A stretch of 45,545 bases of DNA, from NCBI GenBank assembly GCA_000226015.1, contig JH153611.1, positions 6,935 through 52,479 of the forward strand. Reading direction: 5' to 3'. This document shows positions 32,801 to 42,599 of this stretch, piece by piece (the stretch's first letter is position 1; the number at the start of each line of letters is the position of its first letter). Source of the DNA: Mnemiopsis leidyi. Taxonomy: Eukaryota > Ctenophora > Tentaculata > Lobata > Bolinopsidae. A program made the translations under genes and the position numbers. Below the pieces are notes generated by a model that saw only the letters and a program-made list of their open reading frames with translations, had not been told where the DNA came from and did not search any database.

Positions 32801-33313
32801 TACAAGCGTTTTTGTCATGTGATATTAATTAGAGCCTACGTCATCGTTGATCGTTCGTGTGTATTCGAGCGCAGTCTAGTTCAATCATGTAATTTCGATG
32901 TCTAAACTTGGATGCACACGTTTTAGAATCACATAGATCATTGATACTGTCACGTACATGTATACAAAAGTTCATGATTCATCACCTCATTCAGTCCATT
33001 TTGTACATTCTTAAGTCAGCTTTTGAAACCATGAATTCAAGATCGTCCTTGCAGAGTATGTTAATATGGAGCTGATGTAAAGGCTGGGATGTTCCAGTAG
33101 TTGTTATGTGAAGCATACCTTAAGGCCTAAAATTTATGACTAAATATACCGCTTGATCAGCTTAATTTACAGACTACAGCATCGCCATGAGTTCTCAAGT
33201 TTTCTTGTATATTTTTTACAAATTTTCTTCAGGCGATTTATCAACCGAAGATGCCCGGCAAGATCAAAGTTTCTGTAAGAAATGCTCCGCCAACGGTGAT
33301 GTCAAAAGTGTGA
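11866..33313 (+). CDS. KIF9: Kinesin family member 9 (axonemal kinesin), 20 coding exons
   Basis: Exons: 11866-12003, 12841-12943, 13185-13347, 13457-13544, 13655-13819, 13941-14033, 14222-14284, 18064-18213, 18907-18984, 19730-19798, 20007-20129, 20327-20446, 24291-24574, 24795-25045, 25172-25294, 25469-25533, 25633-25848, 31885-31935, 32154-32207, 33233-33313. All junctions are GT..AG and keep frame, giving 825 aa (human KIF9 is 790). The N-terminal motor shows [12 protein letters not shown]-loop GQTGAGKT (90-97), switch I SSRSH (207-211), switch II DLAGSE (239-244), the KIF9-type NQSLTFLEQ and [14 protein letters not shown]. The neck and stalk include [44 protein letters not shown] and the Gln/Glu-rich coiled coil follow. 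KIF9 acts in motile cilia and flagella, on the central pair in algae. Four minus-strand genes and a pseudogene lie in its introns. The start rests on family alignment; an upstream noncoding exon is possible. Confidence 0.95.
12105..12520. repeat. 24-bp minisatellite in KIF9 intron 1, with assembly gap
   Basis: Tandem units of about 24 bp (GTGTTGAACAGGATTGTTTA plus GCGA and variants), interrupted by 25 Ns at 12371-12395. The gap probably marks collapsed extra copies. The multiple-of-three period yields open frames on both strands, which I do not regard as coding. Confidence 0.93.
14048..14118. repeat. Short tandem repeat in KIF9 intron 6
   Basis: Three to four degenerate copies of a ~20-24-bp unit of the form AGTTCATCTTCCCGGATAT. 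It begins a few bases after the donor of the exon ending at 14033. Confidence 0.75.
14285..14975. other. KIF9 intron 7, gene-free 5' part
   Basis: AT-rich intronic sequence between KIF9 exon 7 and the nested TIL-domain gene. I see no repeat, ORF or RNA gene that can be supported here. Confidence 0.5.
14976..15584 (-). CDS. Secreted two-domain TIL (trypsin inhibitor-like) cysteine-rich protein
   Basis: Single-exon ORF of 202 aa nested antisense in KIF9 intron 7. Residues 1-21 form a signal peptide ([20 protein letters not shown]). Residues 23-83 are a Lys- and Cys-rich spacer with six Cys. Two tandem TIL domains follow at about 90-142 and 148-202. Each begins [18 protein letters not shown] and ends with a CxCPAxAPI stretch and a final Cys. 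The two domains are close paralogues, so internal duplication is evident. TIL domains are ten-cysteine modules that usually inhibit serine proteases by a canonical reactive loop, and they also occur in mucins and venoms. A secreted protease inhibitor is the best guess. The target protease cannot be read from sequence. Confidence 0.88.
   Translation of the reverse strand: MALIRLLAVTLMITIISEINSKCTCTNCNEDLRDCIARGYTPKDRNFIENCDETVGQTNLPKKDHKKCKKVEKKAAKECKQSCRDDERTCPKNMVFSTCASACPRTCNDRQSVCTKQCVRRCHCPADAPILNRGKCVTPDSCPGTQKCPGDMVFNTCASACPRTCAEPNPICTMQCVAKCSCPAEAPIQGSKRGSCISLDQC
15632..15752 (-). repeat. Imperfect tandem duplication upstream of the TIL gene
   Basis: Two copies, about 65-70 bp apart, sharing GTAGGAGTAACATTCCAG and AAGACGGTTGT, preceded by a GATCTGTACTT motif. 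The duplication lies 50-170 bp upstream of the TIL gene ATG on the coding strand, so it falls in the likely promoter or 5' UTR. Confidence 0.7.
16297..16412. repeat. ~19-bp tandem repeat
   Basis: About six units of the form AGGTTATTTGAGGAAATGC, degenerating rightward. It lies between the two nested minus-strand genes in KIF9 intron 7. Confidence 0.88.
16732..17664 (-). CDS. Predicted secreted protein of unknown family, nested in KIF9 intron 7
   Basis: Two-exon model, 17664-17478 and 17366-16732, with donor GTAG|GTTAAT and acceptor CTCTAG, giving 273 aa in frame. [16 protein letters not shown] at the N-terminus is a convincing short signal peptide. Start 17664 is preferred over upstream in-frame ATGs at 17712 and 17748 because only this one places the hydrophobic core first. 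The mature part has [20 protein letters not shown], then a Ser-rich linker, GGGCGQSV and a Gly/Asn/Asp-rich segment with [19 protein letters not shown]. It has only two cysteines outside the signal, so it is unlike a disulfide-knot peptide. No membrane segment follows the signal peptide. I do not recognise the family. The small intron holds a duplicated GAATTTCTAGACGCGCATC-type unit. Confidence 0.65.
18550..18660. mobile_element. 93-bp MITE with 9-bp target-site duplication
   Basis: The element spans 18559-18651. Perfect 17-bp terminal inverted repeats CTTTAGCGTTATTACAA flank a short core, and TTTATAAAA is repeated exactly on both sides (18550-18558 and 18652-18660). The core has a tandem 14-bp TATCACCAATTTGA pair and the palindrome ACGAATGCATTCGT. 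An 8-9-bp duplication points to a hAT-type mobiliser. It lies in KIF9 intron 8. Confidence 0.85.
18790..18900. repeat. TATCACAC-type short tandem repeat
   Basis: Run of TATCACACTATCACA-like units with minor variants, ending at the polypyrimidine/TTTCAG acceptor of KIF9 exon 9. Confidence 0.88.
18985..19205 (+). repeat. 38-bp tandem array that copies the KIF9 exon-9 splice donor
   Basis: Six units at an exact 38-bp period, each starting with the donor consensus GTAAGT at 18985, 19023, 19061, 19099, 19137 and 19175. The remainder of each unit is close to TATCATCATAATGTAATCGT plus CAGTTTTCTG. The first unit begins precisely at the authentic exon 9 donor (exon ends at 18984), so the 5' splice-site consensus itself has been amplified. 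Confidence 0.92.
20478..21119. mobile_element. Foldback element rich in GGCGCCATTGG palindromes
   Basis: Left end GGTCATAGAGTTTGGTGAGT and right end (reverse complement) GGTCATATAGTTTGGTGAGT match for about 50 bp, continuing through GGGGCAATT and ATTGGCGCCAATGGATCC. The interior is packed with CCATTGGCGCCAATGG self-complementary units and ATTGG/CCAAT variants, so the whole ~640 bp can fold on itself. No coding potential. It lies in KIF9 intron 12 and abuts the hAT-like element. Confidence 0.8.
21676..21730. repeat. Tandem 20-bp palindrome
   Basis: TGTTCCGCAGCTGCGGAACA is a perfect palindrome, present 2.5 times in tandem inside the hAT-like element. Confidence 0.9.
22214..23323 (-). mobile_element. 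Non-LTR retrotransposon (LINE) remnant, gapped
   Basis: The right part (23323 to about 22955) encodes an ORF1-like or fused N-terminal protein: an acidic/Lys-rich start [13 protein letters not shown], then Cys/His-rich zinc-finger-like segments [12 protein letters not shown] and [16 protein letters not shown]. The left part (about 22465-22214) is open in another frame. It reads as the C-terminal tail of a LINE reverse transcriptase, with [16 protein letters not shown] and a [21 protein letters not shown] segment, ending TGA. The 435-bp run of Ns between them hides the middle. The gap is too short to hold a full RT at its stated length, so either the copy is internally deleted or the gap size is arbitrary. 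Confidence 0.65.
26041..26205. mobile_element. 149-bp foldback MITE with perfect 8-bp target-site duplication
   Basis: ACCCATTC is repeated at 26041-26048 and 26198-26205. Between them (26049-26197) two ~61-bp arms starting GGCATATGCATTTAAAAGG are reverse complements, with a single 1-bp indel, around a ~26-nt loop. The arms also contain a repeated ATCGATGA/TCATCGAT motif. The element is noncoding and sits in KIF9 intron 17. The 8-bp duplication suggests hAT-type mobilisation. Confidence 0.9.
26427..26831 (-). CDS. Small secreted cysteine-rich protein, copy A
   Basis: Two exons, 26831-26774 and 26656-26427, giving 95 aa. Exon 1 encodes the signal peptide [19 protein letters not shown] and ends T|GTGAGT. 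Exon 2 after TTGCAG encodes the mature part with pattern C-x12-CC, then C, CC, C, C ([16 protein letters not shown] ... [17 protein letters not shown]). An AATAAA polyadenylation signal overlaps the stop codon. A paralogue with the same exon structure lies 2.3 kb away on the same strand (28675-29124). The 'CP..HP.AF..G..CC' core resembles small secreted domains I recall from other marine invertebrates, but I cannot name a family or function; antimicrobial, structural and bioactive-peptide roles all remain possible. It is nested antisense in KIF9 intron 17. Confidence 0.8.
27331..27602. repeat. Interstitial telomeric repeat, TTAGGG switching to TTTAGGG
   Basis: About 30 units of TTAGGG with a few variants (TTAAGG, TTGGGG, ATAGGG) run from 27331 to about 27533. 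The phase then changes, and roughly nine TTTAGGG (plant-type) units follow to 27602. Flanking sequence is unique, so this is internal rather than a chromosome end. It lies in KIF9 intron 17, between the two cysteine-rich genes. Confidence 0.95.
27603..28674. other. Intronic spacer between telomeric array and cysteine-rich copy B
   Basis: About 1.1 kb of intronic sequence. A minus-strand ORF at 27724-27942 has one hydrophobic stretch near its start ([13 protein letters not shown]) but no homologue I can recognise. I see no other structure. Confidence 0.45.
28675..29124 (-). CDS. Small secreted cysteine-rich protein, copy B
   Basis: Two exons, 29124-29067 and 28913-28675, giving 98 aa. The signal peptide is [19 protein letters not shown] and the intron again falls right after it, with a GTGAGA donor and a TTTGCAG acceptor. 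The mature protein keeps all the cysteines of copy [17 protein letters not shown], then [19 protein letters not shown]. It differs by a dibasic [11 protein letters not shown] segment in the middle, a possible processing site that is weaker in copy A ([11 protein letters not shown]). Promoter-proximal sequence is also shared (GGCTGGAGACTT upstream in both). The function is unknown. The pair clearly arose by segmental tandem duplication. Confidence 0.8.
29490..30030 (-). pseudogene. Relic of a third cysteine-rich gene unit
   Basis: Sequence near 29505-29555 (GTTGAAATTCAAAACA and GTCCAACAAGATTC) matches the 3' flank of copy A near 26330-26385. Sequence near 29970-30020 (GTGGCTTTTCTGTCTCGTCA, then TTGGATTTTAAATAGGCC) matches the 5' flank of copies A and B. 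Between them I find no cysteine-rich coding exon, so the gene body has been lost or replaced. Confidence 0.45.
30260..31640 (-). pseudogene. UDP-glycosyltransferase (UGT, GT1) pseudogene
   Basis: Minus-strand fragments appear in UGT order but in shifting frames. The N-terminal [20 protein letters not shown] and [14 protein letters not shown] (about 31640-31490) resemble the start of the acceptor-binding half. [15 protein letters not shown] and, after a frameshift, [13 protein letters not shown] follow, then an in-frame TGA near 31040. Next is the intact stretch [20 protein letters not shown] (about 30880-30820). The sugar-donor signature region KISLFVS-stop-CGNK and [13 protein letters not shown] (about 30560-30440) has a stop replacing the conserved His and frame changes around it. 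UGTs conjugate small hydrophobic molecules with a sugar from a UDP-sugar. At least two stops and two or more frameshifts argue for a dead copy. It sits in KIF9 intron 17. Confidence 0.75.
32450..32549. mobile_element. 100-bp foldback element in KIF9 intron 19
   Basis: Two ~32-bp arms, starting AAATTTTCGTTATGAATAGG, are perfect inverted repeats around a ~36-nt centre. ATTCTTCG occurs on both outer sides (32442-32449 and about 32559-32566), but the right copy is offset by about 9 nt, so a target-site duplication is only possible. Confidence 0.75.
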
Positions 33314-34800
33314 GAACTAAATGGGACATTCTCTGTGTCAGATTCCAATGACTTGTCAAGTTTTCTCCTGACGTGTAACATTTTAAACTTTTAAGAGTAA
33401 AGTTCAGATGCGTTCCTGCAATATCAAGTCAAGATTATTAATCGAGCCCCGAATTACAGAACTTATTTTCTTACGACGAATTTATGTTTTCTCTAGAATT
33501 TAATTTTGTTGGATATTATAGCTTGATTCACTTTCTGGTTGCTGGAAAATTCAAAATGAGAAAACAGTTTCAAAGTTAGAGAATAGTTCCATGTTGATAA
33601 TTTTAGGGATCTCCCCTCAAAAGAACTACGACCAAACTACAAGGAAAAAGTTTTTAGACGATTTTGTAATTGGATTGAGTTTTATAGGGTACAGAAATCT
33701 GTTAATATTTGTGAATATCCAGAGTATGAAATATGATGATCAGCTTTTACGATAACAAGTCATTTATGTTAGCCAGTTTTATAAATGTGTAAACCTAAAA
33801 TAGACACTCATTAGCGCACCCAGACTAAATTGCCGTGTAAGCGTTTCCTGGTCAACAGATCGTATGGAATAGATCGTATGGAATAGCCCAACCTTGTCTG
33901 CTAGGTTATAGGTGTTCGGCAATTTGCTCTACTGCAACAGGAACTTATAACTCAGTATGTTGAATACAAGATAGTACACTAATTGCATGAGTACATGTCG
34001 GCAGTTGACACGTTTGTGTTTAATGTAACAGCTAATGTCGTTTATACATGCATACTACACTATATCAGATCGTGGCACCTACTGCAAGTGGAAATCAAGG
34101 CATTCTTTGGTTATTTTTATAGTGGACTAAAATTGAGCTACTTATTGTGTAACGCAGTTTTTTAGGTAACAAGTAATACAAAACTTCTTGAATCGAAATA
34201 AAATAGTGTTCAAACTATCTAATTACAAAAATAAAATAGCCCTAACTAATATCATGAAATCATTTTAAAGTTAATGTTGAAGTTCTGTTTAAAGTATAAT
34301 TTATCTATCATCAGATAACGTTTAACTGAAACTAAGTCATTTGGTAGTATTTCCTATAGTTTTGTAGTTCTAATACTCAACACTTTCTAATCAAACATTT
34401 TTGTTATGGGTAAAAACAATCAATAACATTATGCGTAAAAACAATCAATAAAATAATCCGATAAAAACTCTATAAGATACCACCAAAGCAGTAGCACAAA
34501 TATAAGTTTAGTAAAAACACTTCCGTATACTATTGTATATTCTGGTATGCTTGAGAAACCCATTCTTTCCCTTGAACTCACTCCTCTGTAATCGGGTAGG
34601 AAAATCAAAATATAAATCATATCGGTTTTACAGTTTCCTTTTGGTGTACGGTAATCATAAAGTATGAACTCGAAAAATTTTGATTGTTGTCCGAAAAAAT
34701 CCTAAATTTTTCTACAAGTATGACCAGACCCAGAGTTCAGTGAATTTCAAAATAGTCAGTAAACAAGATAAAAATCTGCAGGAATGGGATGGAGCAGTGT
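33314..34800. other. Convergent intergenic region between KIF9 and SSU72
   Basis: AT-rich 1.5-kb interval receiving the 3' ends of both flanking genes. It contains a short tandem duplication GATCGTATGGAATA at about 33859-33890 and an 18-bp direct repeat GTAAAAACAATCAATAA near 34410-34450. I see no gene. Confidence 0.5.
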
Positions 34801-37800
34801 TCAGTAGAATGCTAGAGAGTGTAAGAATTTTTTGTTTCTTTTCTTCTCTAAAAATTCTATCACCGTGTCTATGTCCGAAGCTGGATCTTCTGTATTTGAT
34901 AGCTGAAAAAGTTAAGAAATGATAATTTGTCTTCATTAACGAACACTAAAAAATATGCACAGATAAGGTAGTGTAGAATTAGAGTAAGCCAATTTTAGAT
35001 ATGATTTTTTTGATGAAAAACACTAGTGTTGATGTCGATGACCTAGTTAGAATAATTGAAAATTGTGATATAGCTTTACTTAGTACAATGTACTTGAAGC
35101 CACTTCAAGAAGAAACAATAAATACGACATAAAAATCAAACCTTCTCAACAAGCTCGTAGATAACAAAAGATCCAAGAGTGGCCTCTTCGTGATTATCTT
35201 TAATTTCTACATTCACAACGTGAACTAAATTCATCGACACTTGTTCTCGCTCGTTTAGATCTGACAGTTTTATTGAATTAAGTCGGTTTAAGTAAAATTT
35301 CACCATTTTATTCAGCCAGGTTAATTAGTAAAGTTGTGGATTTAAATATAAAAATCTAAAAACGAAACATGCATGTTATGTTTGACTCCTGAATGTTGAA
35401 GCAAAAAGTGTGGGTTTTTCATATTATCCAGAATGTTAAAACAAGAACTAAACACGTGTATTTTTAGTCAGTCAGCAGTCTAAAACTTACGTTCTAACAC
35501 TTGGTCGAAAACACGTTCCTGACACGTGACTATCAAATCAAACTCCTCTTTACACTGCTGAAACTTCTCTGGCTTCCCTTTTATTCGCTTATTTCGGTCT
35601 AACATGTTGAGGAGACCGTTTTGAGTGTAGAAGCTTAGGTCTTTGTTCTAAAATTAAATGTTAAAGTGGTTAGTTTGCCTGGCAGATTGGTGAAAAAATA
35701 ACACAGCCGTCTGAAAATATAAAAACAGAACAGAAAATACTGTCAAATTTTATAATACTCAAAATAAAAACACCGACCTATCACGATCACCAGGAATCAA
35801 CTTACACGAAGATCCTCAGCTATTTTCTCGTACGGAGTCTCAAAATTGTAGACGTTCGGTTTGTCCGCAGTTACACCAGGTAATTTCACACAACTTCCAG
35901 TACCGTACGATTTCGTTCTGAACCCTTTCTTGCTGCGAGTATGGGAGGATAAGCATGATAATTTTGTGTTATCTTAGCATTTATAAGAGTGACAATATCG
36001 ATCATTACGGTTTCAGATAAATCCTATCTTTTAGAAATCTTTAGTCTTTATGTTATTATTTAATCTGAGTTTGTGTTATTGTTTCAGTAATAAAAGTAAG
36101 ATGAATTGCTCTAAAAATATCCACAGTAAGTGTTGTCTCACACACGCCACAAAAACCTAAACAAGTCAGAGTATAAAGATGTGGAGGTTAAGAAGTAACT
36201 CGATATGCTGTAAATTACACACAATCTTAACTGCACTCATTAGACCTTCTCTGTGCACATTCTCTTTACTCTCCCTCTCTCTCCCTTTCCTCTCAAATAT
36301 TCAAGTAGTACAATGTACATAGGTATGTAGTGTATAAATCGTATAACCCCTGAATCAGAATGTATACCCCCGGTGTAATCTTTAATTTTAAATTGGCAGA
36401 CACTGGGAATAAGGGCAAACATTGAAGTGGGATGGATACAACTTAACTGGATACAACTTAATGGATACAACTTAATTGGACATGACTAAAATCTAGATTA
36501 GGGGTCGTTTACGTATGACGTCATCACCTAGAGGGGGAGGGGGTTTCCAAATGATGACGATTGATGACGAGGGGGGGAGGGGGTTTGGCAAATGATGATG
36601 TCATCAAAAATTTTTAGGATTTATTGGATTTTTTTGAAAATTTTGGATTTCTTTTGTAAATTTTTACCAGAATTTTACAAAATCAAAAGGAAATTTTCAA
36701 GTTAAAATTCTGATTCAGAAATCTGGTGAAATACTGTGATTTTACTGATTTAGCATAAACAATTTCAAAAATGACTGCAAATTAAAAGAACAAAAATCAA
36801 GTTTTTTGACATGAAGTGGGGGGGGGGGGGTTCCGATTGTGATGATATCACTATGGTTATTTGACCATAGTGATGGAATCTGACCTCCAGTAGAGTTAAA
36901 GATAATGGTGTACTTCGTCTTAGCTTATATGACCCAACTCCTAAAGTAAGTATTCCTCACACCTAGGGAAGTTCGTCCCTACCCCTAGAGAAGTATTGAC
37001 TAACTCCTTAAGAAAGTATTCCTTAAACCTAAGGAAGTTTCTCCTTACTCCTATGGAAGTATTAACTAACTCCTGAAGAAAGTATTCCTTAAACCTAGGG
37101 AAGTTTCTTCTTACTCCTATTTACTAACTCCTAATAAAAGTATTCCTTAAACCTAGGGAAGTTTCTCCTTACCCCTAGAGAAGTTTTTACTAACTCCTAA
37201 AAAAGGATTCCTTAAACCTAGGGAAGTTTCTTCTTACTTCTAGGGAAGAATTTACTAACTCCTAATAAAAGTATGCCTTAAACCTAGGGAAGTTTCTCCT
37301 TACTCCTAGGGAAGTATTTACTAACTCCTAAAGAAAGGATTCCTTAAACCTAGGAAAGTTTCTCCCTACTCCTAGGGAAGTATTTACTAACTCCTAATAA
37401 AATCATTCCTTAAACCTGGGGGAAGTTTCTCCCCTACTCCTAGGGAAGTATTTACTAACTCCTAATAAAAGTATTCCTTAAACCTAGGGAAGTTTCTCCT
37501 TACTCCTAGGGAATTATATACTAACTCCTAAAGAAAGTATTCCTAAAACCAATGGAAGTTTCTCCTCACTCCTAGGGAAGAATTTATTAACTCCTAATAA
37601 AAGTATTCCTTAAACCTAGAGAAGTTTCTCCCTACTCCAAGGGAAGTATTTACTAACTCCTAAAGATCTAAATACCAAGTCCTAAGAAGACGTATGTGCC
37701 AGTTCCTGATTCCTAGTCCTAGAAGAAGTGAAAGGAAGTCATACGTCTAACTTCTAGCTAATAGCCACTACTGCTTTTACTAAATAGCAGCATCACCCCA

Positions 37801-37954
37801 TTCTCTCCCTAAATATAGTTCTGTTCACTGTTCAGTGCGCTTAGACTACTCGCAATAACATCCAGTAAATGAGTTACCTGAGCAGATGATGAGCTTCCAT
37901 GCTCCTATTCTGATTGCTAGAACACACCACAGCTATACTCAAGTCGTGTCTCAT
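34801..37954 (-). CDS. SSU72: SSU72 RNA polymerase II CTD Ser5 phosphatase
   Basis: Five exons: 37954-37878, 35932-35806, 35647-35491, 35260-35142 and 34902-34801. Junctions are in frame and give 193 aa (human 194). SSU72 dephosphorylates Ser5 (and Ser7) of the RNA polymerase II C-terminal domain and works with the cleavage/polyadenylation machinery in the nucleus. Exon 1 carries the catalytic CX5R loop in VVCSSNQNRSMEAH. Exon 2 has GFRTKSYGTGSCVKLPG. Exon 3 has FYTQNGLLNMLDRNKRIK and EEFDLIVTCQERVFDQV. Exon 4 has the signature VHVVNVEIKDNHEEATLG. Exon 5 ends with the family tail NKKFLHSLAFY. The final exon is short, and its acceptor is TTTTTCAG. The gene converges with KIF9. Its 1.9-kb first intron carries a minisatellite and a repetitive element. 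Confidence 0.97.
36501..36890. mobile_element. Probable MITE/SINE-like element in SSU72 intron 1
   Basis: Starts GGGGTCGTTTACGTATGACG with TCATCACC, followed by purine-rich GGGGGAGGGGGTTT units and ATGATGACG repeats. After an AT-rich core come GGGGGGGGGGTTCCGATTGTGATGATATCA and the hairpin ATCACTATGG...CCATAGTGAT. This general layout (GACGTCATCA near a G-rich tract at both ends) is one I associate with dispersed repeats in marine invertebrates. Exact ends are uncertain. Confidence 0.5.
36930..37670. repeat. ~60-bp minisatellite in SSU72 intron 1
   Basis: About 12 tandem units of the form ACTAACTCCTAATAAAAGTA then TTCCTTAAACCTAGGGAAGT then TTCTCCTTACTCCTAGGGAA. CCTAGG occurs up to twice per unit. 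Copies vary by small indels, and the left end is more degenerate. Confidence 0.93.
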
Positions 37955-38013
37955 TTTGTGGAGCTAAAAATAGATCAGTGTTAAAATCGCTGTGTAATCA
38001 ACACTCGCTAGCA

Positions 38014-38080
38014 GTGTGTTATGTCACGTGTGTTATGTCACATGTGTTATGTCACATGTGTTATGTCATGGTCACGTGGT
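38014..38080 (-). promoter_or_regulatory. CACGTG/CACATG tandem repeat upstream of SSU72
   Basis: Four units of a 14-bp repeat (TGTGTTATGTCACG/A) lie 60-125 bp upstream of the SSU72 ATG. They contain E-box palindromes CACGTG and the related CACATG, followed by another GTCACGTGG. The position fits a proximal promoter. Regulatory function is inferred only. Confidence 0.5.
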
Positions 38081-39491
38081 TCATTGTGTCAGATGCAATG
38101 AATTAGATCACAACTGATAAAACGGCGTCCTATGTTTGATTTCATTAGAAAATGAGATCATTTCTAACACAGGGACAAAGTGTTCGGCGTGAAATCTTTG
38201 TTTCCTTTGTAGTAGATTACACAGAAATATGAAGTTCACCTTTAGTGAGCCCAGAGATGGGCGAAGTATATATCAACCAAATACGAACAGTCGTGACAGG
38301 AAAAAATATCCCAAACATGTGCAACAAACTTCCAGCTTTCGTTTTTGCAACATCACCGTTTTGCAACATCACGCATACAAAAAGACGATAGAAAAACCAT
38401 AGCCATATGTTGGGATCTCTCTAAGCAGTCCTATGGTGCAATGTTTAGATCACCCATAACACCAGACATTGAACCCAGTGCAAGTGGCGGCACACAACAA
38501 GAGCATCCTTGTTGTGTAACATACTCTTTTATTGGTACATTTTACCGGACAAAAATCAGGTACCTTTTACCCGACATAAGTTAGGTAAAATGTACCCCGG
38601 TACCAAGCAAATCTTAGAAAGCTTAGGTTTAACTACTGTTATTTATATTGCTAATAACGAGTCATCATATCATAAGTGGATTAAAAGTGGTGCAGTTATG
38701 ATCTCTTGATAAACAGACAAGCTGATGTTTAAGGACAGTTGTCTGTAAGAATAAATCACAGACCAAGCAGGCAACGTTGAATGGTTTTTCTGTACTGTAG
38801 AACTGATGGAGACCCGTCACCCCAGACCAAAATTGGCGTACTTTGTCTGGACACTACACGATAGCAGTCACCTGTATTAGGGAGGAAGTGGGCGGCTTGG
38901 CAAACGGCCAGAGATTCAGATATCGAATACTCATATTAGCCCAGTCTCTCCTTCGATATTTTTTGCAGTTTGCACTTTTACCACTCAGTAGTTTTTTCCC
39001 TGATCCAAAAATCATAGCCATTTTTGTTTCTGTTCACCGTTTATCGAAACCACGTGATGGATAACAAGAAATGAGACTCGAAGATTGCTAGTTAGGAAAA
39101 AATTCAGTTTTGAAGCATTTGGTGCCAATAAGATAGCTAACAACTTTCCGTATTTAACATTCTATCCATACAAAATATATATAACATCGTAATAACTCCG
39201 GGCCGAACAAAAATTTAAGAAATATCAATTTACCAAAGTTTATCAAATACCCTCCAGGCTACACAAAAGAAATTGCGTTTCATAGTACTCAGTTTCAAAA
39301 AGAAACGACAAATTAAAATCTTGAAAAAATTAACAATGCAAATTGCCTGGTAAATTTTGTTTAGATTTAAGGAATTCTAAAATCTAGATACAAGGAAACA
39401 TTAGTCACAAACAACGTGAACACAAAAAATTGTTAGAAAAAATGCAGTTCATTCGATAAGCTTGTCCTCGGGATTTTTCGTTGAGGTTCGT
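38081..39491. other. Intergenic region between SSU72 promoter and polyubiquitin 3' end
   Basis: About 1.4 kb with no recognisable gene. An inverted pair TGGTACATTTTACC ... GGTAAAATGTACC lies at about 38533-38597. ORFs in this stretch (for example 38345-38584) have no family resemblance. Confidence 0.5.
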
Positions 39492-42498
<3,007 letters not shown>

Positions 42499-42499
42499 C

Positions 42500-42506
42500 T
42501 ATATAT
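42500..42506 (-). promoter_or_regulatory. TATA-like box of the polyubiquitin gene
   Basis: TATATAT lies 80 nt upstream of the polyubiquitin ATG, consistent with a TATA box about 30 nt before a start site near 42470. Stress-inducible polyubiquitin genes often have TATA promoters. No heat-shock element triplet was clear. Confidence 0.5.
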
Positions 42507-42599
42507 CAGCGAATGCCGTGATTGGACAACGCACGCACCTGACAATCACGTGGTTTTACAAAATATTGTTGGTAAGTATATGGGTGCAATTTTGGAAAT

